Assembly (NCBI GenBank): GCA_026389845.1
Contig: JAPLHB010000208.1
Location: 1-51,179, forward strand
Length of the DNA stretch: 51,179 nt
Origin: Chloroflexota bacterium
Lineage (GTDB): Bacteria > Chloroflexota > Anaerolineae > CG2-30-64-16
Direction of reading: 5' to 3'
Shown here in pieces: positions 37,246 to 46,137 of this stretch. Under the pieces are notes generated by a model that did not search any database, was not told the origin of the DNA, and saw only the letters and a list, made by a program, of their open reading frames with translations. The first letter of the stretch is position 1. The number at the start of each line of letters is the position of its first letter. Made by a program: the position numbers and the translations under genes.

Positions 37246-37309
37246 GGAGATTCTTCGCTGGTGTCACGCCGTCACAAGAGGTGAGGGGCAGACCCGCTCA
37301 GAATGACAA
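37246..37309. repeat. TIR element, copy E (half element)
   Basis: Contains AGATTCTTCGCTGGTGTCAC and ends ACCCGCTCAGAATGACAAG. The left terminus is missing. It lies between the smc stop and the EamA start. Confidence 0.8.
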
Positions 37310-37326
37310 GCAACAGGTAGTGCAAC

Positions 37327-40300
37327 TCAACTCTCTGTAGCCTTCGCCGGCACAACTTCGTGCCCATCCAGTTTCAGCGAGAGCACCTGGGAGGTGTTGT
37401 CGGCACCCATCGATACGCCGTAGATCGTGTCGGCGACTTCGATGGTGCCGCGGTTGTGCGTGATCAAGATGAACTGCGTCTGTTTGCTGAGCGCCTTCAG
37501 CGCGTCCCGGAAGCGGGTGACGTTGGCCTCGTCCAACGCAGCATCCACTTCATCCAGCACGCAGAACGGAGTGGGGCGCACCTTGAGGATGCTGAAGATC
37601 AGCGCGGCGGCCGTGAGCGCGCGCTCGCCGCCGGATAGCAGCGCCAGGCCTTGCTCGCGCTTGCCAGGCGGCCGGGCGACGATCTCCACGCCGGAGGCAC
37701 TCGGGTTGTCTGGGTCCGCAAGCTGAAGCCGGGCCGCGCCGCCGCCAAAAAGGTTTGTGAACTCCTCCTTGAATTGGGCCGCCACCGCCTTAAAGGTCGC
37801 CAGGAACTCACGCTCCATAATCCGCTCTAGTTCGACGATGATCTCTTCCAGCGCGGTGATGGCCCTTTCCAGGTCGGCCGCCTGGGTGGTGAGGAAATTG
37901 TGGCGCGCCGCCACCTCGTTGTACTCGGCCAGCGCGTCCAGGTTGACCGGTCCCAGCCGGCTGATCTGAGCGCGCAGGTTGCGCACGTCGCCATCCAGCC
38001 CCTCCGGCAGTTGCGCCACCGGCGCCAGCCGTGTGATCATGCCGTTCAACGGCAGAGGAGGCTGGGCGTCGGCCTGGTCATCGCCTTCCAGGACGACCAG
38101 CCCCAACTCCTTTTCGATCTCGCCGCGCAGATGGGTCAGCTCGTCCTGCGTGCGCTGGAGCGCCAGGTCGGCCTGGCTCTGGCGCATCTGAGCCACGCGA
38201 AGCTGCTCCCGCAGACCGCGTTCGTGCGCCTCGGCCTCGCGGCCCTGCCGTTCGAGCGCCGCCAGGCGCGCCTCGGCCGGCTCGATCTGCGCGTCCAGCG
38301 CGGTGATCTCCTGCGTCAGGGCCTGGGCCGCGGCCGAGTGCTCGGTCACCGCCTGCTGCGCCTCTTCACCTTGGGTGTCGAGGCCGGCCAGGCGCGTCTC
38401 TTTGGCGGTGATCTCGGCGTTCCGTTGCTTCTGGCGGGCGTGCAGCTCGGCCACGCGCGCCTGGCGGGCCTGCAATTGACCGGCGCTGACGGCTGCCTCG
38501 GCGCGCACGCGGGCCAGCTCGGCCATCAGATCGTCGGTGGCAAGCTCGCGCAAACCGCGGCGGGCGGCTTCCAGGGCCGCCTCGCCGGCCGCGACCTGGT
38601 CGTTCAGACTCGCAAGGCCGACCTTCAGCTCGGCCTCGCGAGGGGCCAACCCGTTCGCCTCGGCTAAGAGAGCCTTGCGGCGTTCTTCGTGCCAGTCGCG
38701 GGTCTGCCGAGCGCGTTCGACCGCCAGCCCGACCCGGTTGGCCTCGCCGCTCACCCGCCCCTGCCGGGCGGTGATCTCGTCGCGGCGGCTGCGCAGGGTG
38801 TTGAGGGCCGTGCGCGCGGTTTCCTGGTCGCGGCGTGCCTGGGCCAGTCGCGCCTCACGCTCTTGCACCTCGGCGGTGGCGGTCGCAATCTGCGGAGGCA
38901 GCTCGCGCAAGGCCCGCGCCCGCGACAGCACACCGCTGTCGCGGTTTTTGCCTTCGCTGCCGCCCGTCACGCTGCCGCCGGGCCGGACGATCTCGCCCTC
39001 CAGCGTGACCAGCGTCGCCCGGCCGTCCCGCGCCAGCAACTTGCGCGCGGTAGGCAGATCTTCCACGATCACGACGTGGTTGAGCGCCAACTCGACGGCG
39101 GGCCGGATGGTCGGGTAGAATTTGACCAGATCGGTCGCCAGCCCCAACACGCCGGCCATGCGGGGCGCATCGGCAGGGCGCGACGGGTGCAGGTTGTCCA
39201 GGGGCAGGAAGGTGGCGCGCCCGGCCTGGGTGCGCTTCAAGTAGGCGACGCCGGCCTCGGCGTCTTCCCAACGCCGCACAACGATGTCCTGAACCCGGCC
39301 GCCCAGGGCGGCCTCGATGGCGCGCTCCAACTCCGGCGGGACTTCGATCAGGTCGCCCAGGGCACCGACAATGCCGGAGAGACCGCCGACCGCCTCCCGT
39401 GACCTGCCGGGGGCCGCAAGTCCATCTCGGCGCGCTGATAGCACTGCTCGCGCGCCGGCGTTCAGGCCCGCGCCCTCGTCGCGCATCCGACTCAACATAT
39501 CGTGCTGGTCTTGCAGGCGGCCGAGCGCGCGCTGGGCCGCGGTCAACTGCTCGGTGGCCCGGCGCTCGGCGTCTTGGGCCGCGGCTAACGCTGCGCCCTG
39601 GGACTGGCGGGCCTGCTCGGCCTGGGCCTGCTCGGCCTGAGCTGCCGTCACCTGCGCTTCGAGGGCCTCGGCCTGCGCCTCAAGCTCTTTCAGTTGCGCG
39701 GCCGCGGTTCGAGCGGCCTGGAGCTGCTCCGCCTCCGCGCGGGCCAGCTCGGCGCGACGCTCGCCCAGGCCAGCCAGCCGCGATCGCAGCTCGGCCTGCC
39801 GCGTCTGGGCGGTCAGCAGGGCATCCTGGGCCTGGGTCACGCGCTGGGTCTGCGCCTGGCGCGCCCGTGCGCCGGCAGCCAGCGCGGTCTGAGCCTCCGC
39901 GACGTAGGACGCGTGGGCTTGGTGGCCGGTTTGCGCCTCGGCCAATTCGTCTTCGGCCGCACGTAGCCGCTCGGCGCCATCTTCGAGGGTGGCGCGCAGA
40001 TAGCCTAGCTCCCGCTCCAACTCGGCGCGTTGATCGCCCCACAGCCGCACCTGCTCGGAGCGCACCGCCAACTCGCGCTGCACCGTTTCAGCCTGGCGGT
40101 GCAGCCGGCTGCCGACGCGGTGCCACTCGCCGAGTTGATCGCGCAGGCGCGCGCGCTCGTTCTGCCGCGCCGCGATCTGTCCCAGCAATCCGTCGAGGGC
40201 TTCCGCCTGTTCCGCGGCCACGCGCGCCGATACGGTCGCGCGGTCTTTCGCCGCGTCCAGGGCCAGCAAGCTCAACCGCCACTTGTAACCGTACCAGGTG

Positions 40301-40983
40301 TGCAAGTGGGCGGTCAGATCGGCCTTGAGCTGCTGATACTCGCCGGCGCGGCGAGCCTGGCCCTTCAGGTAGCGGAGTCGCGGCGCCAGCTCGCTGATGA
40401 TGTCCTGGGCGCGGGTGAGGTTGACGCGGGTCTCGGCCAATTTCTGCACGGCCTGATCGCGCTTGGCCTGGTGCACGGTGATGCCGGCGGCTTCTTCGAA
40501 GAGCCGGCGGCGTTCTTCGGGGCGGAGGGAGAGCGCCTGGTCAATTAACCCCTGGCCGATGACGGTGTAGGTGCGCTCGCTGAGGCCGGAGCTACCGAGT
40601 AACTCAGTAATATCGCGCAGGCGCACACGGTTGCCGTTGAGGAAATACTCATTTTCGCCAGAGCGATACGCACGCCGGGCGATCTCGACTTCCGTGAAGT
40701 CAACGGGGAGCCAGCCGGTGCTGTTATCGAGGATCAGCGAGGCGTGGGCCATGCCCAGGCGGGCGCGTTGCTCGCTGCCCGAGAAGATCATGTCCTCGGT
40801 GCGCTTGCCGCGCAGCGCGCTGAAGCTCTGCTCGCCCAATACCCAACGCAAGGCATCGGCGACGTTGGACTTGCCGCTGCCGTTCGGGCCGACGATCGCG
40901 GTGACGCCCACATCGAACAGGAAGTCGGTGCGGGCGGCAAAGGTTTTGTAACCGTGGACCTGAAGCTGTTTGAGGAAACGCAC
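37327..40983 (-). CDS. smc: Chromosome segregation protein SMC
   Basis: A 1218-aa ATPase that organises and segregates the chromosome with ScpA/ScpB. The N-terminal head has FAARTDFLFDVGVTAIVGPNGSGKSNVADALRWVLGE in part (Walker A GPNGSGKS). Two long Ala/Glu/Gln-rich coiled coils (about 170-500 and 670-1020) flank a hinge at about 530-650 (GIVGALGDLIEVPPELERAI). The C-terminal head has the signature LLSGGERALTAAALIFS and Walker B FCVLDEVDAALDE. Full length. It lies close to ftsY and rnc, as in many Gram-positive-type genomes, though zinc-ribbon and prfB genes intervene. Confidence 0.96.
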   Translation of the reverse strand: MRFLKQLQVHGYKTFAARTDFLFDVGVTAIVGPNGSGKSNVADALRWVLGEQSFSALRGKRTEDMIFSGSEQRARLGMAHASLILDNSTGWLPVDFTEVEIARRAYRSGENEYFLNGNRVRLRDITELLGSSGLSERTYTVIGQGLIDQALSLRPEERRRLFEEAAGITVHQAKRDQAVQKLAETRVNLTRAQDIISELAPRLRYLKGQARRAGEYQQLKADLTAHLHTWYGYKWRLSLLALDAAKDRATVSARVAAEQAEALDGLLGQIAARQNERARLRDQLGEWHRVGSRLHRQAETVQRELAVRSEQVRLWGDQRAELERELGYLRATLEDGAERLRAAEDELAEAQTGHQAHASYVAEAQTALAAGARARQAQTQRVTQAQDALLTAQTRQAELRSRLAGLGERRAELARAEAEQLQAARTAAAQLKELEAQAEALEAQVTAAQAEQAQAEQARQSQGAALAAAQDAERRATEQLTAAQRALGRLQDQHDMLSRMRDEGAGLNAGARAVLSARRDGLAAPGRSREAVGGLSGIVGALGDLIEVPPELERAIEAALGGRVQDIVVRRWEDAEAGVAYLKRTQAGRATFLPLDNLHPSRPADAPRMAGVLGLATDLVKFYPTIRPAVELALNHVVIVEDLPTARKLLARDGRATLVTLEGEIVRPGGSVTGGSEGKNRDSGVLSRARALRELPPQIATATAEVQEREARLAQARRDQETARTALNTLRSRRDEITARQGRVSGEANRVGLAVERARQTRDWHEERRKALLAEANGLAPREAELKVGLASLNDQVAAGEAALEAARRGLRELATDDLMAELARVRAEAAVSAGQLQARQARVAELHARQKQRNAEITAKETRLAGLDTQGEEAQQAVTEHSAAAQALTQEITALDAQIEPAEARLAALERQGREAEAHERGLREQLRVAQMRQSQADLALQRTQDELTHLRGEIEKELGLVVLEGDDQADAQPPLPLNGMITRLAPVAQLPEGLDGDVRNLRAQISRLGPVNLDALAEYNEVAARHNFLTTQAADLERAITALEEIIVELERIMEREFLATFKAVAAQFKEEFTNLFGGGAARLQLADPDNPSASGVEIVARPPGKREQGLALLSGGERALTAAALIFSILKVRPTPFCVLDEVDAALDEANVTRFRDALKALSKQTQFILITHNRGTIEVADTIYGVSMGADNTSQVLSLKLDGHEVVPAKATES

Positions 40984-41107
40984 CGAAGATCAAACCGCCA
41001 AACTGGATGGTCATTAAACCAGCAGCGGACGCCGGGTTGAGCTGTTGCCGGGACAACAGTCATGGGCGCCCGCTGTGATGTCGAGATCGAGATGATTCCC
41101 CGACGGG

Positions 41108-41509
41108 TTAGCGCCGATCGCTCCGCTTCTCGAAGCACTCGCGGCAGTAGACGGGCCGGCCAGTGCGCGGCTCGAAGGGGACTTCGGTCTCCTTGCCGCA
41201 CTCGGCGCAGGTGACCTTGAACATCTGACGCGCGCCGCCGCGGCCTTCACCGCGACCTGCACCGCCGAAGCCGCTATCGCGGTCGCGGCCGCCGCCGCCG
41301 AAGCTGCGTCCACCACCAAACCCGCCGCCACCACCGCCGCCGCCATCACCGCCGCCATCGCGGGAAGCCTTGCGGCTCGCGCGACAATCTGCGCAGCGGG
41401 TCGGCTCACTGAAACCCCGAGTCTCGTAGAACTCCTGCTCACCCGCGGTGAACACGAAGCTCTTGCCGCAATCGCGGCATGCCAAGGTACGATCTGCGAA
41501 CTTACTCAC
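41108..41509 (-). CDS. Double zinc-ribbon protein with a Gly-rich linker
   Basis: A 133-aa protein beginning at GTG 41509 (GGAGG upstream). The first ribbon, ACRDCGKSFVFTAGEQEFYE, continues RGFSEPTRCADCR. A glycine/arginine/phenylalanine-rich linker of about 45 residues follows, like RGG nucleic-acid-binding tails. The second ribbon is CAECGKETEVPFEPRTGRPV followed by YCRECF. The pattern matches the CxxC-x-CxxC zinc-binding family common in Chloroflexota and candidate phyla. An RNA- or ribosome-linked role is conceivable but unproven. The adjacent gene is prfB. Confidence 0.85.
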   Translation of the reverse strand: MSKFADRTLACRDCGKSFVFTAGEQEFYETRGFSEPTRCADCRASRKASRDGGGDGGGGGGGGFGGGRSFGGGGRDRDSGFGGAGRGEGRGGARQMFKVTCAECGKETEVPFEPRTGRPVYCRECFEKRSDRR

Positions 41510-41656
41510 GGTATCCTCCTGAAAGAACAACGAGTGCCTGTTCGGCACGGCTTTGTCACCCAGCACGATCTACCGTGAGTCCAAGTTCCCGCGCAGTTGA
41601 CTGCGACTCCTGGCAAGAGCCCCGTGTATTATGCTGTTTGTGACCTTCTTGCACCA

Positions 41657-41684
41657 ATTATAACCGGTTTCTGAGGTTTGGCAA
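41657..41684 (-). promoter_or_regulatory. Sigma-70-type promoter of the zinc-ribbon gene
   Basis: On the minus strand TTGCCA (41684-41679), a 16-bp spacer and a perfect TATAAT (41662-41657). It lies immediately downstream of the prfB stop and gives a leader of about 140 nt before the GTG start at 41509. Confidence 0.7.
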
Positions 41685-41697
41685 ATCCGAGGATACC

Positions 41698-42805
41698 TCA
41701 ATTCCCTTGTGTGCCCACCTGGGCTTTCAACCACGCCTCGATGAACAGATCAATCTCCCCGTCCAGCACCGCGGTCGTGTTGCCGGTTTCCACGTCGGTA
41801 CGCAGGTCTTTAACCATCTGGTAGGGCTGCAAGACGTAGGAGCGGATCTGGTTGCCCCAGCCGGCCTCGACGTGCTTGCCCTTGAGCCGCGCCTGTTCTT
41901 CTTCGATCTTCTGCAGCTCGATGTCGAACAGCTTGCCGCGCAGCACCTTCATCGCCGATTCACGGTTCTGTAATTGACTGCGCTCGTTCTGGCAGGTGAC
42001 GACAAGACCCGTCGGGATGTGGGTCAGCCGGACGGCGGTCGAGTTCTTCTGCATGTGTTGGCCGCCCGCGCCGCCCGAGCGATAGACGTCCATCTTGATG
42101 TCCTCGGGCCGGACGTCAAGCTCGATGTTCTCATCCAGCAGCGGCAATACTTCCACCAGGGCGAACGACGTGTGACGGCGGGCCGACGCGTCGAATGGGC
42201 TGATGCGTACCAGGCGATGGACACCGCGCTCGGCCTTCAGGTAGCCGTAGGCGAACGGGCCGCTGACCTCGATCGTCACGGTCTTGATGTCGGCCTCTTC
42301 ACCATCGAGCAGGTTGGTGATCTCGCCCGTATAGCCGCGGCGCTCGACCCAGCGCAGATATAGGCGCATGAGCATCTGTGCCCAGTCCTGCGCCTCGGTA
42401 CCGCCCACGCCTGCATGGATGGAGAGGATGGCGCCGCTGCGGTCGTAAGGGCCGCCCAGCGCCAACTGGAACTCCAGTCCGGCGTAACGTTTGCTCAACC
42501 GCTCGGCATCGGCCGCGACTTCGGCGATCATCGCCTCGTCGCCGGCCTCGACGGCCATCTCCAGTAACTCGGCCGCGTCGGCCACTTCCTGGGCCAACGT
42601 GTTCCAGGTGGTCACCTGCTCGCGTAGGCTCGACAGATCGCGCATGACGGCCTTGGCCGTCTGGGGATCGTTCCAGATTTCGGGACTGGCAGACTTCTCA
42701 TCGAGCCGGGCAATTTCGACTTCTTTGCCGGCTAAGTCAAAGCCTCCTCCGCATTGCTTCGATTTGGTCTGCCAGGGACCCAAGTTGCTCTCGAATCGTG
42801 TCCAT
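41698..42805 (-). CDS. prfB: Peptide chain release factor 2, with +1 programmed frameshift
   Basis: Translation begins at ATG 42805 (AGAGGAGAAA upstream) and reads 22 codons, ending MRRRL, to an in-frame TGA at 42739-42737. The site is AGGAGG-CTT-TGA-C, the conserved RF2 recoding signal with its internal SD-like element. After the +1 shift the frame continues DLAGKEVEIARLDEKSASPEIW for a total of 368 aa, close to the E. coli length of 365. RF2 features include HAGVGGTEAQDWAQML and the GGQ motif in SGGAGGQHMQKNSTAVRL. RF2 reads UGA, so low RF2 favours shifting and more RF2. Downstream of ftsY. Confidence 0.95.
42736..42748 (-). promoter_or_regulatory. RF2 +1 frameshift signal
   Basis: AGGAGG directly followed by CTTTGAC. 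The internal SD-like element, the slippery CTT, the UGA stop and the following C all match the canonical prfB site. Confidence 0.93.
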
Positions 42806-42831
42806 TTTCTCCTCTGATTAGATATTAGAGG

Positions 42832-42880
42832 TTAGAAGTTGGAGGTTGGAGGCGCGGCGCCTCCAACCTCCAACTTCTAA
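42832..42880. repeat. Perfect 24-bp palindrome between ftsY and prfB
   Basis: Arms begin TTAGAAGTTGGAGGTTGGAG and continue GCGC; they are exactly complementary, with a single central base. It ends 10 bp before the ftsY stop side and 27 bp upstream of the prfB start. It may attenuate or process the ftsY-prfB transcript. Built from GGAGGTT words. Confidence 0.9.
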
Positions 42881-42890
42881 CTTCAAGCCT

Positions 42891-43838
<948 letters not shown>

Positions 43839-43867
43839 GACCGCTCCTTACAAACGTATCTCAGGTA

Positions 43868-43900
43868 AAGAACGACGCACCCCGGTGGCGCGTCGTTCTT
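43868..43900 (-). promoter_or_regulatory. Stable hairpin at the 5' end of the ftsY transcript
   Basis: AAGAACGACGC and GCGTCGTTCTT are perfect 11-bp arms around an 11-nt loop. With the predicted -10 at 43913-43908, the transcript would start near 43,901, so this hairpin is the first structure of the mRNA. It may protect the 5' end, or be an RNase III substrate, as rnc lies next door. Confidence 0.65.
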
Positions 43901-43907
43901 GGGTTGC

Positions 43908-43935
43908 ATTATACATCAGGCAGGAAGAATGACAA
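43908..43935 (-). promoter_or_regulatory. Sigma-70-type promoter for ftsY-prfB
   Basis: On the minus strand TTGTCA (43935-43930), 16 bp, perfect TATAAT (43913-43908). Its -35 box lies almost exactly on that of the divergent rnc promoter. Confidence 0.75.
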
Positions 43936-43957
43936 AGCGCGTTCCCTATGTTATACT
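43929..43957 (+). promoter_or_regulatory. Sigma-70-type promoter for rnc
   Basis: ATGACA (43929-43934), 17 bp, TATACT (43952-43957). The transcript would start near 43,964, about 24 bp before the rnc ATG. Shares five of six -35 positions with the ftsY promoter. Confidence 0.7.
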
Positions 43958-43987
43958 GCGGTCTGATTTGGCAAGTCGGAGCACGTC

Positions 43988-44722
43988 ATGGGTGATTACC
44001 TGGAGCACGTCAAGGAGTTTGCGGGGCGCAACGCCCTGGAGTTCTGGGACTGGACGCTGTTACGCACGGCGTTGACCCATCGTTCGTACTTGAACGAGCA
44101 CCCGGAACTGGACTGGGAAGACAACGAGCGGCTGGAGTACCTGGGCGATGCTGTGTTGGACTTCCTGCTGGCGGAATACCTGTTTCATCAGTTCCCGCAG
44201 GCGCCGGAGGGGGAACTGACGGCTCTGCGCGCCGCGCTGGTGCGCAGGGAGACCCTGGCGCAGTTCGCGCTGGAGATGGAGCTGGGCCAGGCCCTGTTTA
44301 TGGGGCATGGCGAAGTGGAGACGGGCGGCCGTGACCGGCCGGCGACCCTGTGCGCTGGATTCGAGGCGCTGGTCGGCGCGTTCTACCTGGATCAAGGCAT
44401 GGCAAGCGTGGTCAGCCTGGTACAGCCGTTTATGGCGCGCGAGCTTGGCGCCGCCCGCGCCGAAGTGGCCGACAAGGACCCCAAGAGCCGGTTGCAGGAG
44501 TTGGCCCAGAGCGCGGTCGGCGTCACACCGCGCTACCGGACGGTCCGGGCCGAGGGGCCGGATCACGCCAAAACCTTCACCGTCGAGGCGCGGATCGGCG
44601 AGACGATCTGCGGCGTGGGAGAAGGCCCCAGCAAGCAAATCGCCGCGCAGCGGGCGGCGGCCGAGGCACTCACCCAGGCAGGGCTGTGGGCGAAGCCGGC
44701 CGCGCCGGACGAAGAGGCCTGA
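43988..44722 (+). CDS. rnc: Ribonuclease III
   Basis: A 244-aa double-strand-specific endoribonuclease for rRNA and mRNA processing. The catalytic signature is NERLEYLGDAVLDFLLAEYL, then HGEVETGGRDRPATLCAGFEALVGAFYLD with the conserved E/D ligands. The C-terminal dsRBD has DPKSRLQELAQSAVGVTPRY and GEGPSKQIAAQRAAAEAL. The start at 43988 directly follows the promoter. Divergent from ftsY. Confidence 0.96.
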   Translation: MGDYLEHVKEFAGRNALEFWDWTLLRTALTHRSYLNEHPELDWEDNERLEYLGDAVLDFLLAEYLFHQFPQAPEGELTALRAALVRRETLAQFALEMELGQALFMGHGEVETGGRDRPATLCAGFEALVGAFYLDQGMASVVSLVQPFMARELGAARAEVADKDPKSRLQELAQSAVGVTPRYRTVRAEGPDHAKTFTVEARIGETICGVGEGPSKQIAAQRAAAEALTQAGLWAKPAAPDEEA

Positions 44723-44747
44723 GCATCGGTCTGGTCTCATTGTCCTA

Positions 44748-44776
44748 TTGGGTGAAACGCGAATGACTGGTATAGT
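44748..44776 (+). promoter_or_regulatory. Possible promoter of the REC-kinase gene
   Basis: TTGGGT (44748-44753), 17 bp, TATAGT (44771-44776), about 92 bp upstream of the GTG start. The -35 is weak. Confidence 0.4.
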
Positions 44777-44868
44777 GGCCGTGAGCATGACACAAAACTG
44801 TCGGCTGGATGGACGTCCGAAGTCTCGGAGGATTTCGGAAGCCTACCCGGAACGAGGAGTAGAAAAGT

Positions 44869-46005
44869 GTGGCCCCGCTGATACTGGTGATAGATGACAA
44901 CCCCGACATTACGCAGATCGTCTCGGTGATACTGCGCGCACAGGGTTACGAGACCATCGTGGCGGGAGGCGGCCCGGAGGCGCTGACCCTGCTGGAGGGA
45001 CGGCGCCCGGACCTGATCCTGTGCGACATCTTGATGCCGGAGATGGACGGCTTCGAAGTGTTTCGGCGCGTGCGCTCAAACCGGCGCTGGCGAGCGATTC
45101 CCTTCGTATTCCTCACGGCGCTCACCGACGAAAAGACGCGGATGTCCAGTTCCGAGCTGGGCGCCGAGGCCTTTATCACGAAGCCCTTCAGCCGCCACGA
45201 GTTGTTGGCTATCGTTGCCGGAGTCTTGCGTCGGGCGCAGGAGCTGCAAACCGACACCGAAGAGGAGTTCGATTCGTTCAAGGCGCAGCTCCTCTTCATG
45301 ATCACGCACGAGTTGAACACACCCCTCTCTGTCATCCGCATGCTGACGGATAGTATGCGCAGCAACCTGGATCAGTTCAGTCCCGAACGCACGACCGAGT
45401 ACGTTGATTTGATGGCGCAGAGCGTCTGGGAACTGTCCCACGTAGTAGAATCCATGCTGTTGGCCTTACAGATTGACAGCGGACGCGCACAGAAGGCGTT
45501 CGAGACGTGGGCCGGCCCGAAGCCGCTGCGCGCGGTGCTGGATGTCGTGATCACCAAAGCCACTGCGAAGGCGACAGCGCGCAATGTGGCGCTGCACAAG
45601 GTGGCCTTCGACGCCCCACTGTGGGTCAAGGGGCACGAAGAGCAACTGCAGCAGATCTTCGGACGCATCTTGGACAATGCTATCAACTTCTCGCCGGCCG
45701 GGGAGATCGTGGAGATCGCGATGTGGCGCGACGGCGCACGCGCCGGGGTGAGCATCCGCGATCGCGGGCCGGGGCTGACCGCCGATGAGATCAAGACCGC
45801 GTTCGAGCGCCTGCGCCAGGTCAACCGCGCCCAGCAGGAGCAGCAGGGAGTCGGCCTGAGCCTCAATCTCGTCCGCTCCCTGGTGACGATTCACGGCGGC
45901 GAAATCACGATGGAGAGCACACCGGGGCACGGCACCACTGTGACCATTGCCTTGCCGCTGACTGAGCCTCCCGTCGAGCCAAAACGGAACCGCCACCGCC
46001 AGTAG
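44869..46005 (+). CDS. Receiver-domain histidine kinase
   Basis: A 378-aa cytoplasmic signalling protein. Residues 1-122 are a receiver domain (LILVIDDNPDITQIV; phospho-Asp in LILCDILMPEMDGF; Thr and Lys in FLTAL and ITKPF). Residues 140-205 are a HisKA dimerisation domain with the phospho-acceptor His in FMITHELNTPLSVI. Residues 230-365 are a HATPase_c domain (RILDNAINFSP, DRGPGLTADE, GVGLSLNLVRSLVTIHGGEI). There is no transmembrane or sensor domain, so it probably takes a signal from an upstream kinase. The start is GTG at 44869 with GAGGAG upstream. Confidence 0.92.
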   Translation: MAPLILVIDDNPDITQIVSVILRAQGYETIVAGGGPEALTLLEGRRPDLILCDILMPEMDGFEVFRRVRSNRRWRAIPFVFLTALTDEKTRMSSSELGAEAFITKPFSRHELLAIVAGVLRRAQELQTDTEEEFDSFKAQLLFMITHELNTPLSVIRMLTDSMRSNLDQFSPERTTEYVDLMAQSVWELSHVVESMLLALQIDSGRAQKAFETWAGPKPLRAVLDVVITKATAKATARNVALHKVAFDAPLWVKGHEEQLQQIFGRILDNAINFSPAGEIVEIAMWRDGARAGVSIRDRGPGLTADEIKTAFERLRQVNRAQQEQQGVGLSLNLVRSLVTIHGGEITMESTPGHGTTVTIALPLTEPPVEPKRNRHRQ

Positions 46006-46031
46006 AAACCTGGACAGCAGGGAGAACTTGT

Positions 46032-46112
46032 CCTGAACGCAGTGAAGGATTCTTCGCTGGTGTCACGCCGTAACGAGAGTTCAGGGATAGACCCGCTCAG
46101 AATGACAGGCAA
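46032..46112. repeat. TIR element, copy F (half element)
   Basis: Contains GGATTCTTCGCTGGTGTCAC, an inner CCTGAAC/GTTCAGG pair, and ends ACCCGCTCAGAATGACAGG. It lies directly upstream of the L,D-transpeptidase gene. Confidence 0.85.
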
Positions 46113-46137
46113 CGGGTCCAAACAGAGAACTCACACT

